Assembly (NCBI GenBank): GCA_022605405.1
Contig: JABYQQ010000001.1
Location: forward strand, 620,001 to 684,000
Direction of reading: 5' to 3'
Source: Earliella scabrosa
Taxonomy: Eukaryota > Basidiomycota > Agaricomycetes > Polyporales > Polyporaceae
Length of the DNA: 64,000 nt
Shown here: piece after piece, positions 1 through 12,400 of the stretch
How the letters are laid out: each line of letters opens with the position of its first letter
How positions within the stretch are numbered: position 1 is the first letter of the stretch
Notes under the pieces: model-generated
What the model was told of the DNA's origin: nothing
What the model saw: only the letters and a program-made list of their open reading frames with translations
Database searches by the model: none
Program-made: the position numbers and the translations under genes

Positions 1-1983
1 GCTTGGTACGTCTATGTGGGGCGATTCTGCGTGCCTATGATCAGGCGGGACGAGGGGGCACTGGGGAGCAGAGCTATGGGAGGTAAGTCTCCAGGGCTAT
101 CTGGCCACGCCAAGTGTGTGCTCACGCGCCTCGTCCATTCACAAACAGTCGCGTTTCTTGTGGTGTTCAGCATTCTAGGGCTTATCATGATCTGGGCATA
201 CGAGAAGGTGCGTCGTTGTCGAGATACGAATGTGACCGCGAGTCTCCGTCTACCTCCTTGTGCATGATCACGCGAGTCCTATGTACAGAGGCCTCGCATA
301 GTTTGTGAGAGCTGTATCACGTATTGCACAAGGACAACAACGTGATTACCCGTCTGCCATTGCGACTGCTGATCTTTCGGTTGCCATTAACTGACACCCC
401 ATATGTGCTAACAGGTGATCCTCACATCCCCAGGGCTAGCGAAACATGTGGGTGTCTGGACTCCATTACATCGCCCTGCACGATTGTTTGACGTTGGTGT
501 ATACTGCTAGCATGTGCCAAAAACGCCCCCACCCAATACAGACAACGTCGTTCCAACATGGTGGGAGACACAGAGCGAAGCAGATCTTGCCGCTGCTCGT
601 TTTGAAGCCTCGCAGAACCCCCCTCAAGCCCCGCCACCCACTCATTACCAACATGCGCGCTCAGACTCGCGTCACCAGAGGGAAGCGACGGAGCAAAGGG
701 TGGGGAACGGAGCACACGACAGCACCAACTCAAGACGACAACCCTCCCAGAACGGTGCGACCATCCACTTTCTCCTCCGCTTCCCAGGTTGTGCTCAAGA
801 CTGTCACAGGACACGCGTCCGCTCCGTCAAGAGACGAGAACGCCGGGGTGACCGACGCCTTGCCCCCAGTCGCCGCGGTGAAAGCCAAGACGACAGTGGT
901 GGATCTGCCGCCTCCGCCTCCTTCACATCAGCCTGGTCAGGCGCAGCCAACACCGCTACCTGGAACAGCGAGTTCGAGAAAACCGATGATGTATACCCGC
1001 GCTCCTCCTCAGACCCCCGTGCTCCTCCCCCAGTACAGGTATTGTCACAAGGATGGGTTCCAGAAACCGCTCAGAGCTCACCATTGTCGAGCGTGCGGCA
1101 CGGTGAGTAACTTTTGCACCTGTGTGGGTCATGATCTCACGGGCCGGGGATTGTCAGTGTGTTCTGAAGTACGATCATCATTGTCCATGGGTTGGGCAGT
1201 GTATAGGGGCGCGTAATCATAGGGTGAGAGCATGTTTCGAAGATTTACTTCGCTCGGCACTGACAGCTCCTCTAGTTCTTCATGATCTTTGTTTTCTGGG
1301 CGCTCCTCTTCTGCTCGTGGGTCTTCTCCACGCTGATCGGGCTCAACGCTCGAGCGTCGATGGTCCGTCCAAACTTTGACATTGACCCACAGAAGATCGT
1401 CATCATGGTTTTGTAAGTGGTCATCTCTCTTCGTGCGTTCCACAGTCGCTTGATATGTGTCGCACGCAGCTCTGGCTTCTTTGGCATCTTCACGATAGCG
1501 CTGCTCGTGTCGCACATCTTCCTGATCACGAACAACATGACCACCGTCGAGCAGTTCGGGATTCAGAGGATGCGCGAGCGGGAGGATCGCGTGCTCGCTA
1601 GGCTGCATTCCTGGCAGCAGTTCCGGTGCGTTCATCGGCTGTCCTTGTACGGTGACTGGTTCGCTCACACTGGAGATCGTACACAGGGAGAAGAGGGCGA
1701 CGCGGAGACAGTGGGATGCAGAGTGGGGGCGGATAGGACGCGAGGGATACATGTGGTGGCTCGGAAGCGCGCGGAAGAACTGGGAGTCGACGATGGGCGA
1801 CAAGATTTGGATGTGGTTCTGTGAGTCTCCCGTGTGCTTGATGCGCCTCCGTGATTGTTCATACGCCGCGCAGTGCCGATTGGGCAGAGTCCAGACGACG
1901 GCCTCAGTTATGTCGTGAACCCACGATTCGACAGGGAGGGTAGGTGGTTGCCCAGGAGCCAGTGGCCCGCGGAGTTGCGATGA
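1..1983 (+). CDS. DHHC-type protein S-palmitoyltransferase (PFA3-like), 5' end outside window
   Basis: Membrane enzyme that attaches palmitate to cysteines of target proteins. The frame is open from base 1 ([10 protein letters not shown]...), so the start lies upstream. A transmembrane helix is encoded near 145-207 ([20 protein letters not shown]). A long Pro/Ser-rich cytosolic linker follows, then the zinc-binding cysteine-rich domain ([20 protein letters not shown], ending at 1101) joined across a short intron to the catalytic DHHC ([17 protein letters not shown], 1156-1212). Two more helices follow, then the family TTxE motif (TTVEQ, near 1540). The last intron is about 1822-1874 and the frame ends with PAELR and stop TGA at 1983. 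The linker between about 510 and 790 changes frame, so an extra intron there is likely but its borders are unclear. The family call is firm; vacuolar PFA3 rather than another paralogue is an inference. Confidence 0.88.
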
Positions 1984-2527
1984 CCCAGGAACCACGCGCG
2001 CGAGGTTATGGATATGGATGACCCGCCATGCGGGTGCCAGAGGCGACCCGGGGCCGCTTCTGTTGGCAATGGACCATGGACGGTTAATGTAATGCGATCT
2101 GGATGGGACGGTTAATCCACGGTTTACGATCTTCTGATGTCATGATGGATTGGGTACTGTATATCTTGCTAGCTATCTCATCGCTGTCTATTTGTTTTGC
2201 AGACTTTGACTTGCGTGCACTCGGAATGGACCCGTGGCAGTACTGGAGAAGAAAGAATATTGCGATTCGACTGCCGCTTGCATCCTTGTTCGTGAGTTCT
2301 GTCTTAGCAAGAGTCACCAGGAGTCACGCTCACCGCTGCCGGTCCCGCGACTGCCAAATCGGGTGATCGTTGGACGTTGAAGTACATAAAGCCGGTCAAC
2401 CGCGGTAGAACTCTGCCTCCATCGTGGAAAGCTCCGTATACAACTCGGTCGGCAAGGCAAACAACGATACTCGACCACTCCTTGTTTTCTCCCCGTCGCA
2501 CTCCATTCCCTGACCTCCGAAGCTACA
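1984..2527. other. intergenic, no gene seen
   Basis: 544 bp between the palmitoyltransferase stop and the next start. I see only short unconvincing frames here; it presumably holds the 3' end of the first gene and the promoter of the phosphotransferase gene. Confidence 0.5.
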
Positions 2528-3671
2528 ATGGGCGTTACCACTACGTCCGAGCTGGAAGACTACCTCACTGCCGCTGGAATCGAGTTCACTTCCATCGAGC
2601 AGCTCTCCGGAGGGACAGCGAACTGGGTTTGGCGCATTCACCTGCCCTCTGGCGGGACGCGAGTGGTCAAGCACGCAGAGCCCTACGTGAAGTCCATCCC
2701 TGGCATGGCCCTCGACGTCACTCGCATCGACTTTGAAGCGGATGCGCTGTCTTCGCTCCCGAAAACTCTAAATTTGTGAGAATGACTCTATGCTCAACTA
2801 TAGTTTTGCCCAAGTACTGACACTCAACAGCACGCAGCTCAGCCCGTCTTCCCCGACGGTCCGCATCCCGACCCTGCACCACTACGACAACGACGCGCAC
2901 ATCCTGATCATGGACGACGGCGGCCTCCACAATCTGAAAGCGTGGTACCCCGCCGCCCCTGCGTCCGCCATCCCCGCAACGGGCGCCGCACTCGGCACGT
3001 GGCTCGCGCAGCTGCATCACCGCACCCAGAGCGTCCGCTCGCGAGACCACCTCACCGCGCGCGCCATCTACCGCTATTCGTACGCGAACCTCGCCGCGGC
3101 GTTCGACAAGTTCGGCCTGGATGCGGCGCTCGCGCGCGAGATCGACGCCGAGTATGGGAGCAGGCTCGCGACGGACGACGCGTGCGTCTGTCATGGAGAC
3201 TTCTGGCCGGGAAACGTGCTCGTACGTGAGGCGGAAGAGGGAGAAGGAGAGGGAAGGGAAGAGGGGGAGGGCACGGTACTGAGCGTTGTCGACTGGGAGA
3301 TCACGCGCCGCGGGATCGGGGCGACGGACGTTGCGCAGTTCGCGGCCGAGGCGTATTTGCTCGACCGCTTCTGCGGCGGGAAGGGCCTCCTGGGCGCGTT
3401 TGTGGAGGCGTACGTGCGCGCGGCGAAGGAGCAGCCTGAGCGCGAGGCGGGCGTCGTCGCGGGGCCGAGCGCGGAGGAGTTTGTGAGGCGGTTTGTGGTG
3501 CACTTTGGTGTGCATGTCGCGTTTTGGCCGACGCACGTGGAGTGGTGCGGGGAGGAGGAGACGGGCGAGTTGGTGAAGCTTGGGCGGGAGTACCTTATCG
3601 CGGGTCGAGATGCGGACTGGTGGTACGTAGGAAGAAGTCCGTTGGCTCCGATTTTGGAACTGTTGAAGTGA
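2528..3671 (+). CDS. aminoglycoside phosphotransferase/choline-kinase-like protein
   Basis: Two exons, 2528-2775 and 2831-3671, joined by a 55-nt intron, give 362 aa. It belongs to the protein-kinase-like APH fold: a glycine-containing nucleotide-binding strand near residues 24-36 (LSGGTANWVWR), a conserved lysine in RVVKH, the Brenner-type catalytic motif HGDFWPGN (HxD...N, near 3192-3215) and the metal-binding VVDWE (near 3285-3299) are all present. APH-fold proteins phosphorylate small molecules such as choline, methylthioribose, fructosamine or antibiotics. The substrate here cannot be told from sequence. A Glu/Gly-rich insert (EEGEGEGREEGEG) sits between the two catalytic motifs. No targeting signal is visible, so it is probably cytosolic. 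The start is the first ATG of the open frame. Confidence 0.85.
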
Positions 3672-4686
3672 GTAGGTCATCTGCCCTAGCAGTCGCTGTT
3701 TGTGCGACATTCGAGGTTGTAGTAATCGATACTTACTTAGATGAGCTAGTGCCAGTGGCAACGAAGCCGCTTTGGCTGGTTCTGGCTTGTCTCCAGGTGC
3801 CGCCGTGGTTGGTCAACTTTGTGGCCATCATCATCCAGAGATGGCGATTGTAGGTGGTTCTTCCGCTTGTATCGTGGTCAGTGGCTCAGGAAACCAAAGC
3901 GTCGACTGCGGCGAACCTTTATATACGCCGCCTCAGAGGAGGGTGCCTCCCAGTCAACCCACCAAGTTTCCCATCGACCAATCCCCCACCCAGTAGGCAA
4001 CCGCACACCTTAAGCACTACCAGAGATCCAATTGCCTGTCTGTCAAGTGGGGACCATGCGGCTGTTGTCTGTGATCATCGTGCTCAACTTCTTCACAATT
4101 CTCGCCACGATCCTGACCCCTCGCGCGATACCGCTCCAACCAAGACCGAGGGCGCGACCTCGCGTGACAACGAGGTGGACGTTGAAGCCGTAGAGCCATT
4201 CATCATCCTCGCCTCAATCGGCCCGCCGATCAACTGTCTGGAGAGATGAGCTGTGGATGTATGCTGTTGCGGAGTCACGGATGCGACCTGATGGAACCCA
4301 GGATTCGCGGAGATCTGGATACGCCCGAGCCGCGCGCGGGGCTACAGCACGGTCCACGAGGACGCCCATTGCGGACGCATGCCACGGGCGCACCACATAG
4401 ATTCGTCCGATGGACTCGGAGGTGGAACGACGAACAAGTACTGTTTGTGAAGGCATCATTCTGCGTTGTTATAGCATCACGAGGGGACAAGGACATACGG
4501 TCGCTAGAGACGTGTATGTGGAGTGTGGAGCGTTTGATTGATCCCAAACCGAATCGAGCCTTGGAAGCGTAGTAGCAGCGCGAGGTCTGTGTACGGATAC
4601 ATGGGAGCAACAGTCTGCGCAAGATGATGGTGAACCAAGCAGGTCAATTAGCCGAGATCGGGAGGAAATCTGAACACAGTCAGTGT
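3672..4686. other. intergenic with TATA box and possible tiny secreted ORF
   Basis: About 1 kb up to the left target-site duplication of the KDZ element. A TATA-like stretch (ttatata, about 3920) precedes a 45-codon frame starting at about 4055 (MRLLSVIIVLNFFTILATIL..., hydrophobic N-terminus followed by an Arg/Pro-rich tail). It could be a small secreted protein, but nothing else supports it. No CaaX ending, so it is not a mating-pheromone precursor. Confidence 0.25.
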
Positions 4687-4694
4687 ATCAGTAC
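4687..4694. repeat. left 8-bp target-site duplication of the KDZ element
   Basis: ATCAGTAC, repeated in direct orientation at 21294-21301. Immediately inside each copy the terminal inverted repeats begin at the same offset. As I recall, Zisupton-type elements of the KDZ group make 8-bp target-site duplications, which fits. Confidence 0.8.
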
Positions 4695-4757
4695 CTGATT
4701 ATCTGGATTACCGTGAATCTTCCGGCGGATCCGCCGGAACATAGACGCCCCACGTGC
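4695..4757 (+). repeat. left terminal inverted repeat of KDZ element
   Basis: Contains the perfect 20-bp palindrome TTCCGGCGGATCCGCCGGAA (4720-4739) and the shared word ATAGACGCCC. It pairs with 21230-21293 on the opposite strand. Confidence 0.8.
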
Positions 4758-6589
4758 TCGCCTCTTTCTGTACACTACGCCACACCGTTCCCACACTTCC
4801 CCCGTCCATCACGATCACCAACTATCAACATCCATGAAGCGGTCATCCATCCGCCTTCCCACCAGTAATGTGACACTTCCGCCATTTTGTACCTCCCCCT
4901 CTCCACTAGTCTTCCGCCAACCTGGTCTCATTTGTGTCCGCCACCCCCGCTCCCTCTTTCTCCACCCCGTACGCTCTGATACCTACATCCGCTCCTATTA
5001 GCTGTTTACACCCTCCCCTGCACCAGCAAAGTCTTATGCTTTTGTACGGTATGACATGTTCTGGCCCATCCTGACCATGTCTATTGCACACCCATCCACT
5101 CTGGACGGGCAGCCTCCTTCGTGCTTAGTCTGACGTTCTACCTCCATCCACCGGCCACAGCCCTTTGTGTGTCCAATCCAAGTTCCTTTCCCTTATACAA
5201 GATGCACACGGGGCCCGCTCATCGAAGATCCGACATGTATACACCCTCAACCACTGTAAGTCCGTCTGTGCAAAGCAGGCCATGTCCACTTTGGCCGTAA
5301 CATCATTAACCCTCACAGTCTGCGCCTGCACCCCATTCATCGACCTCATCCTGTCATGTCCAGCAGCCACTCCGAAGAGTATATGCTTGTATGCTGCAAT
5401 AGTTCGCTCTCATGACAAAATGACCTCCCCTCGTCATGATGCTCCACCATGACACTCAGCCCAGGTCCGGTCATCCCGCTTTCGTCATTGTCATCCAAGT
5501 GTGCTAAGTGTTCACCAATGTAGCCACTTCCACCGTTCGCGACTTTTGCGGAAGTTTCCCACGTGCAACGAACCGCCACTTTCCCCGTTCCCGACTTTTC
5601 TGGAAGTGTCCCGCCCGATGAACCCGCCTTCGCCATTTTCGTGGAAGTGTCGGCGCCACCCTTCGTGATGTCTCAATGAGCCTCAAGACACTTATCGGGG
5701 CCTTCGAGCGTTCGTCATTCCACGCGAAGCGCGGCGATAGGGCATTCCAGCTTTCGCGCTTGTTCGCGAAGTGTGGTCAACGCTCGATTCCAGGTTCGTC
5801 ATTTCGATCGAAGGGTTGGCTAACCATGTTATGCCGTTCTCCAATTCGCTTGAAGTGGGCCCTTCGCCACCGTTCGCTTTCCTACTTTTTCGCAATCCCA
5901 TGTCCGACTCGTCTCTGCCTTTCATCCCGTTGCCCCACCGCACGAAGAGCACAAACACCACCTTGTGTGGTCTGCGTTCCCACCTCACGCACATTATACA
6001 TCCTACTTTGCGTTCATTGCCTCTTCCGCAACCGCTGACGAACAGGCACCGTCACAGCAGAACGTCTACATGCATCGCCCATAGATGACCACACCATCCC
6101 GTACACCAAGGTCATGCCTTACCAGGTATGACATTCCCGCATCCCACCTCGATCTTAATGTCTCAACCCAACCATTATTATATGTTTTTATATGTGCACC
6201 GTTCGCAACTATTCACGAAGAACCACCGTTGCGCTCTGACCAGCCGCCCTTCTCCCCAGGTCGGCAGTGACATTACTGCTATGTGCCTGCTCGTCACTGC
6301 GCGACTCAACGAGTCGCTCCATTGCTACGCTCGCGACAATTTCGCCCACCCTCCCGACACCATCTCACTTCCTTGGCTCACAAATTGTCCTCGCAGGAGC
6401 CAACGCCACTTGGGTCGACCTCCGCACTGATGCGGTCTCCGCCAATTGATGTCGTCCCTAGCTGTCTGAGTGCGCCTATATAGATTATGACCCCCCTCGT
6501 TACCCCTCCCTACCTTCACCCGTTAATCCCACCCGCGTCTTTCCTCTTTTCATCTCGACAAGTGGCCGTCCCGTGGCATCCTCCTCGCC
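4758..6589. other. left subterminal region with degenerate repeats
   Basis: Strongly C/T-rich on the plus strand. Between about 5530 and 5900 a short motif recurs with variation: TTCGCGACTTTTGCGGAAGT, TTCCCGACTTTTCTGGAAGT, TTCGCCATTTTCGTGGAAGT, and further decayed copies around TTCGTCATT...CGAAG. Such subterminal repeats often bind transposase. No convincing gene was found; the promoter of the gene at 6590 must lie at the right edge. Confidence 0.5.
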
Positions 6590-8595
6590 ATGAGCGACGA
6601 GCCCGCCTCCCAGCCGTCCTCTAACCCCCTATCTCATCTCAAGCCATGTCCCATCTGTCCCCATGGCCGTGTCACCGTGCCGTTGCTGTGCAGTGGGAAG
6701 ATGAAGCCGGAGAACCTGGGGCTCTGGTATGAAGTCGTGAGTCATACCGCACACGCCCTCCTTCCAAGGGATTCACCCTCTTCCCACTCCGCCCAGTGTC
6801 TTCGCAACATCGATACCATCCCCGATCCTTGTCGCCATTTCCAGTGGCTTGCTGACATCCCTCGGGGTAAGCCGGCTGGCGGTTCTCAGCGACAGCTGTG
6901 TCCAGGTGCGGAATGTGCCCATCGCCTCGTCGCACGCCCAGTCAATGCGGGCTGCATCTTCGGGCTTTGTCTGCCGTGCTGCTCGCGCGCCCACGAGACG
7001 TTGTCTGATTTGCGCTCTTGTCCTATCGCAAGCCATCGTCGGGGTGTTCGCGACGTCACGGCTCATATTGCAGGTGCGCTCATCCCCCTCTCCTCCTCAT
7101 CCATCATCCCCTCTCAGGTTTTCGCCGCACTGTTGGCGAATATGCTCGTTTAGCGCCTTCGAGTCTCGGTCCCGCCCCCGCCGCCGGCTCGCACCCCATA
7201 GGCGCAAACTCGACAAACCCCACGAACGTGACGAACCCAACCAACCCGCAGAATCCGACCAACGCACAGCCTGGCGCGTTGTCTTCTCATGTCCCTGCAG
7301 CGAGTATTCCCCCTCCTCCTGTCACCCCGTCCCGCACGCCCGGCAAGAAGTTTGCGATGTCCATGTCACCGTACTACGCGCAACGCCGGCACCAGGACGA
7401 TGTACAAGCACGTGAGATGGCCGAGCAGGCTGCCGCCGCTCATGCGGCTAGCCAGGAGGATAAGAAGAAGGTTCTTTTGTATTGGTGGCACACGGTACGT
7501 CGCACGGCCGCGCTAGGATTCCGACGCAGTACCCTGATCGTCCTGTAGAACGGCGAACCCCCGACTGCTACCACCGTCATCGCCCCCATTCATCCGTGGT
7601 TTCATCCGAAGGACTCGGATCACCTCGTGGCCCGCTATGCGGCCGACCGCGCGTTCTTCCAGTACTTCGACTGGCCATCGTACGACTGGGTCGATCAGGG
7701 TCCCACAAGTTCACGTCTCAATGTCTCGACGTTGAGCGGACGTACTCTTCATTTTCGCAGTGACGGCGTGACACATGGCCCCGGCATGCCTCAGTCTGCG
7801 CGAGGTTCCAAGAGGAGCGAACCCGACGGGCCCTCCAGGTACGAGACTCGTTCTGCCGGTGCGCCTGTCCTCCCTAACACTCTGGCTCTCAGCGCGGCGC
7901 TACCGTACACCCCTCGAGTGGTCGTTAGACGGCTGTCCACCCCTCTCACGGGCGATCTACGCTCTCACACTCCCAGGTCGCACTCGCGCCGTCCGAGTTC
8001 GCCCCTGAGCTCGTCCTCGTCGCATGATGGCCGGCCCTCCAGTCCCGCTCTCAGCGCCACCTCGTCCGAGGGGCGTAGCAGCTGGTGGCTCTCTGGCGAG
8101 GAGGATTTTGCTGAGTGGCTCGGCGGTGACCGCTCTCGAGCCTCGTCCGAACCGTGCGCCACCTCCGGCCCCGCGATCGAGCTTCCCGTTGGCGCATCGT
8201 CCAGTCGCCTTCCCAGCATGCTTCCTCGCTCCGGCAGCACCCCGAGTCTCGAATCTAGCTCCGCACCGCCCCCGTCGTCTAAGTTCCCTCTCGATCTCTC
8301 TCCCGCGCCGCGCGGTCCCTCACCCGCGGGGTGGCCGTGGTTGTACACGTGCGACATGGCGGCGGGGTTCGACGCCATGTCAGCCCTGATGGCAAGTGGA
8401 GTGCGAGTCGAGCCGGCCTTCGAAGCGGCTTTCCCCGGGCACAAGTATAAACATTCCACGGTCGGGGACAATTTCAAGGCATACAAAAACGCGCTGAAGG
8501 AGCCCGGTGCGGTCGACGCCGCCGTGCGCCACGGACGAACGGTCGCGGGGGAGTGGTCAGGCTTTCGCAAGAGATGGATCAAAGGGCGCAAGTGA
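6590..8595 (+). CDS. zf-GRF-like zinc-finger protein, transposon-borne
   Basis: Exons 6590-6736, 6797-7073, 7118-7494 and 7549-8595 splice in frame to 615 aa (an optional in-frame intron may lie at about 7840-7893). The N-terminus has a zf-GRF-like pattern: C20-x2-C23, a third Cys at 34, LGLWYEVC with C50, then C61-x2-F-x-W (DPCRHFQW). zf-GRF fingers bind single-stranded DNA in DNA-processing enzymes. A second Cys/His cluster (CPGAEC...CIFGLCLPCC) follows, then an Asn/Pro/Thr repeat tract (NPTNVTNPTNPQNPTN), a helical segment ending KKKVLLYWWHT, a domain around PIHPWFHPKDSD, a long Ser/Pro-rich linker, and a C-terminal domain (WPWLYTCDMAAGFDAM...). I believe this architecture recurs in polypore proteins of unknown role. 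Function in the element is unknown. Confidence 0.75.
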
Positions 8596-9443
8596 GGCTG
8601 CATTCGGTGTGGTCCCACTATCATGTAACGTAGTGCCTGGTCAGCTATAATGAGGGACTGCGCACGGTGTGTGGCGCTTGCGCTCCGATGTGACCGACAG
8701 GCGCGGCGCAGGGGCGAGACCGTCGTCAGGCGAGGCGACACTAGGAACTCAATCTAGATTGCCGAACAGGGGGTGGTTACGCCACATTGCCATCACGCGC
8801 GTGGTCAGCTTGCATGTTGTGCCGTGCCACGCCACTTGCTTTTACGCCTCCCTTCGGAGCTCCCTTCGCGCGAAGTTCTCAGTGTGCCGCGCTCCGTGTG
8901 AGCCCGTCCACGCTTTGGTGATACAGCAGCCCGACTGGGTGAGCAACCAAAGCATGATATTCAACGTCATGCACAATGTGGCCGGAGGCGCATGCTATCT
9001 ATTGAGCTACGTTCGCGATTGCGTGCTCGTTTTCAGTTAATCCGGTCTGATGGGTGTGGTGTTGGGCATAAGCCGATATCGGCCGACCAACCTCAGCACA
9101 GGCATCCGAATCCCGCTCCCCTTCGCCCACTCAGCCCTCTTCGTCCTGCAATGTCCAGCCCTGTGTGTACGCCGTCGCAACGGACACTATTGACCGCCGA
9201 AGATCTGTAAGTGTGCTCCCTGAGGCAACCTGTTCACTGTGTCACAATTAACGCGCCCTTTTAACGTGCGCCGGGCAGTCAAGATCTCAAAATATGTCAC
9301 CTTCGAGTGCGTACAATACGTTCTCCTACAGAATATCGATCGTCGTGTCCCTCACCACACGCGCGCCCGCATAGGCCCTCGCACGCGCGAACGCGCCTCG
9401 GCCCAAAAAAACCTCCTCGTTGAACACTCTGCCCCTCCTCAAA
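8596..9443. other. intergenic inside KDZ element, start of next gene uncertain
   Basis: About 850 bp between two plus-strand genes. A short ATG frame at 9151 (MSSPVCTPSQRTLLTAEDL, followed by a good donor gtaagt at 9209) could be an upstream exon of the next gene. The phases I tried did not join it in frame, so I left it out. Confidence 0.3.
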
Positions 9444-12400
9444 ATGCAGCGGCTCCTCCTAACGAAGGGCCTGGCCGTTCACTGGCCTCGGATCGCTCGC
9501 GCGGTGGAGACGAAAGGGGATTTGGGGACCATTCCGCCCCGTGGGCTTGCGCGACGCCAATGGTTAGTCGACAACGACATCCTCGGTCATATTCGCGCGG
9601 GCAGAATGAAGTTGCCATTGGCTAAGGTAAGCCAGCTTCGTCCTATCGCTGCTTTCCCTATCTCCTACGCCTGTCTCAGGTCCAAATCGTCCGATCTGTG
9701 TCGCCCGCCTCGTCGATCCCTCGTTCACCCTCACCCGCTGCCGACGCGCCGCGCTCTGAGGATCCGACGCGCTCGTATCGGCTCCCACGAGATCGCGCCT
9801 CGTCGTGTCCACCAGCCCCTGCAGGCAGCGGGAACAGTGGGGCCCGGTCTGCCTCGAGTGGACTCTCCGAGCCGCCTCCTAACCAGCTGGCCAGTTCGAC
9901 GTATGGCCGTTCGCCTCGCGCAGGTCGCGTTCGTCGGAGCATGGGAGTCGCGTGCGAGCCGGACAATAGCAACCCTCCCCTCCGTGAAGGTCAGTCGCGC
10001 TGCAGTCCTTGGAGGGCCCCGCAGAGATTCATGGCGTTGTGTCCTAGGTCGCCGGGCTTCGGGAGGAACGTCTTCTCTGAGTTCCATCCCATCTCCGTTC
10101 ACCCGGCCCTCTGCGCGATCCGGCAGCGTAGTGAAGGAGTCTGCGGGTCCGAAAGTGCGTAAGCTCTCGGCCAGCGCTTCGCTCGGGCAATATCTCACCT
10201 CAACACAGCAGGCGGATGCTGTTGCACCAAACGAAGCGGCCGAGTTGGGCGCTCCCGGGACTCCGCATGGCTGTGCCGACCACGTCCCGTTGCAGGCTAA
10301 CCTCCAGGCGCAGAGTGCACCCTGCGGGCCGCATGACAGGTCGCCGGACTTGCGCACGGGTGACGAGGTGGTCAACGGTGGGCTCGCGCGCGATAGACCT
10401 TCGAACGTCGCGCTCGCGCGCGATAGTCCGTCGGACATCGCCAAATCGGGTGCAGGCGGGGGGCCATTGACATCGTTGGGCGACCCGGGTCCCATCGGCA
10501 CACGCACACACGGCAACCACCGGGAGGCAGAAGACCACTTTTCTGACATTGTTGTCGGCGGACGCGCACTGCCGGCTGATGAAAAAGTTCGGAAGTGGCT
10601 GGTTAGTGTTCGCCGCGGGCCTCGCGCGACGAGATGACTGACCCTATTGTCTCCTGGGGCAGGTCTACCAACACTACTTGGTCTACGGCGGTCAAGATCC
10701 GTTGGAGTGGCCAGACAGCCGCGTCTACGGTCACCGCGGAGTCGACACCGTGGCGAACGTCTCTGAGGGGTCGACGGCGCCAAAAGCCACGAGCCACGCA
10801 GAAGGGAGCCGGCCCGTGCGGCTCGGAGGTCAGCCATGTGACCAAGTTCCACGCGCCCCAGAACCTTACTCGGATCGGCCTGTGGTACCTGACGACGACT
10901 ACGCATATGAAGAACTCCTGCAAGCTGGGCTACGCGCCTATGGATTTGTGAGTCTGTCGTAGGCTTCGTCTATCCGCTAATACTTATTGTTGCCAGAGAG
11001 ACCATCCTTATGAGCCAAGCGATCGACCCTCCTCCCCCGCGGACACCGTCGAATCTCCCCAATCTTCGACAGTCTCACGCCCGCAGGAAGACAGGCAGCT
11101 CTCGCCAAGCACATCCTCCACCGATCTGCACATCCGGCGGGAGGATGGTCTCGTAGAATACGCTGATATTCTTCATGCTTCCTCGCACACGAGCCAGGTC
11201 AACTTCCCCATCCCATCCATTTGTCGCATTCGCATATACTCATCTCAGACCTTCGTCCATTAGCGGGCAGTTTCTCTTGTGGAACACGTGTTCAAAACCG
11301 ATCATTGGGGGGACGGTGATATTTGGACTGCTGAGGGCGAGGTGGCCGCGATGGCGTTTGATCGTCGGGACCCGTACTCTGGCCCTATCGCGTATCGGCG
11401 GCTGGACGTTCTGCCCCTGTGGCTACGTTACGTCCGAAGCCAAGGCAGCGTCATCTCCAACATGAACTCGTTCCTCAACGCTCTCGCGGTCGCGTTAGAG
11501 CCCAATGAGCGTACGTCGCCGTCTTTTCCCCCGCTATGATTTTGTTCACGCACCCTCTCGCAGCTGACACCGTCATCAGCATGGGCACGAAGGTCGCGGG
11601 CCTGCTCTTTTATCATCCAGTGGCAGAGACGGACTCCGCTGGCAACCTTGTGCTCCTTCGAGGGGACGACGAGGACGTGGAGGTGGTCGCCCTGGATCAT
11701 CGTCTGAAGTCACGCGTACTCGCTGATGTTCATTTTGGCATCTATTATCGCATGGACATGGTACGTCCACCACCTGCCCATATCATGCGATTCAGGCTGA
11801 CCACGAACGCAGCGCCGTGCCCGCCAACAAGCTTCCGCCGCGCCCACCGAAACTGCGTCCAGCGTCGCATCAACGGTTACCAAAAGTCAGCCCGTGAGTC
11901 AGCGAATAGGTACTGCCAGGCGCACAGCAACTGAGATTCCCTTTCTGTTCCAGCGAGCTCGCTCTTCACCGCATGATGTCGCCCCGCTGTCACCGCGCCA
12001 AGAGTCTCTCCCTCCCGCGGACGCCCTCTCTCACCTCTCGTTTTCCGAAGCGAAGGCGGTCGATCGCGAGTCCCCTCCTGCCCGTCTCACACCGCCCTTA
12101 CGCCGTGCAGGCCACTCCCGCCCCGCCCCAGCCTCCGATACCGCCCTTGGGGGCCTTTGCGATGGCGCGACCGCCCCGAAACCACCCGTGACTGCTGTGC
12201 CGACAATCGTCTTCAAGAAGAAAGTCGTCCCGCGGCCTCAATACAAACCCAAACCGCGAGAGAGTACACCCCACGTGTCGGAGTTGCTCGCCGTCCCGCG
12301 GCCACCAAGCCCCGAGTCTCCTGCGGCAACAAGTGGGGGTCGCGCCGCTTCCGCAACGCGTCTCACTCCAGCCACCGCGGTCGACGTCGCCCCGGGCAAC

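Noticed and set aside
422..814. Minus-strand 130-aa frame and other long frames opposite the palmitoyltransferase
   Set aside because: They are reading-frame shadows of a GC-rich plus-strand gene that has the DHHC motif.
2718..3761. Long minus-strand frame (347 aa) over the phosphotransferase gene
   Set aside because: Arg/Leu/His-rich shadow of the GC-rich coding exon on the plus strand, with no known motif.
4055..4192. Mating-pheromone precursor
   Set aside because: The 45-aa frame ends TLKP with no CaaX box and has a hydrophobic start, unlike pheromone precursors.
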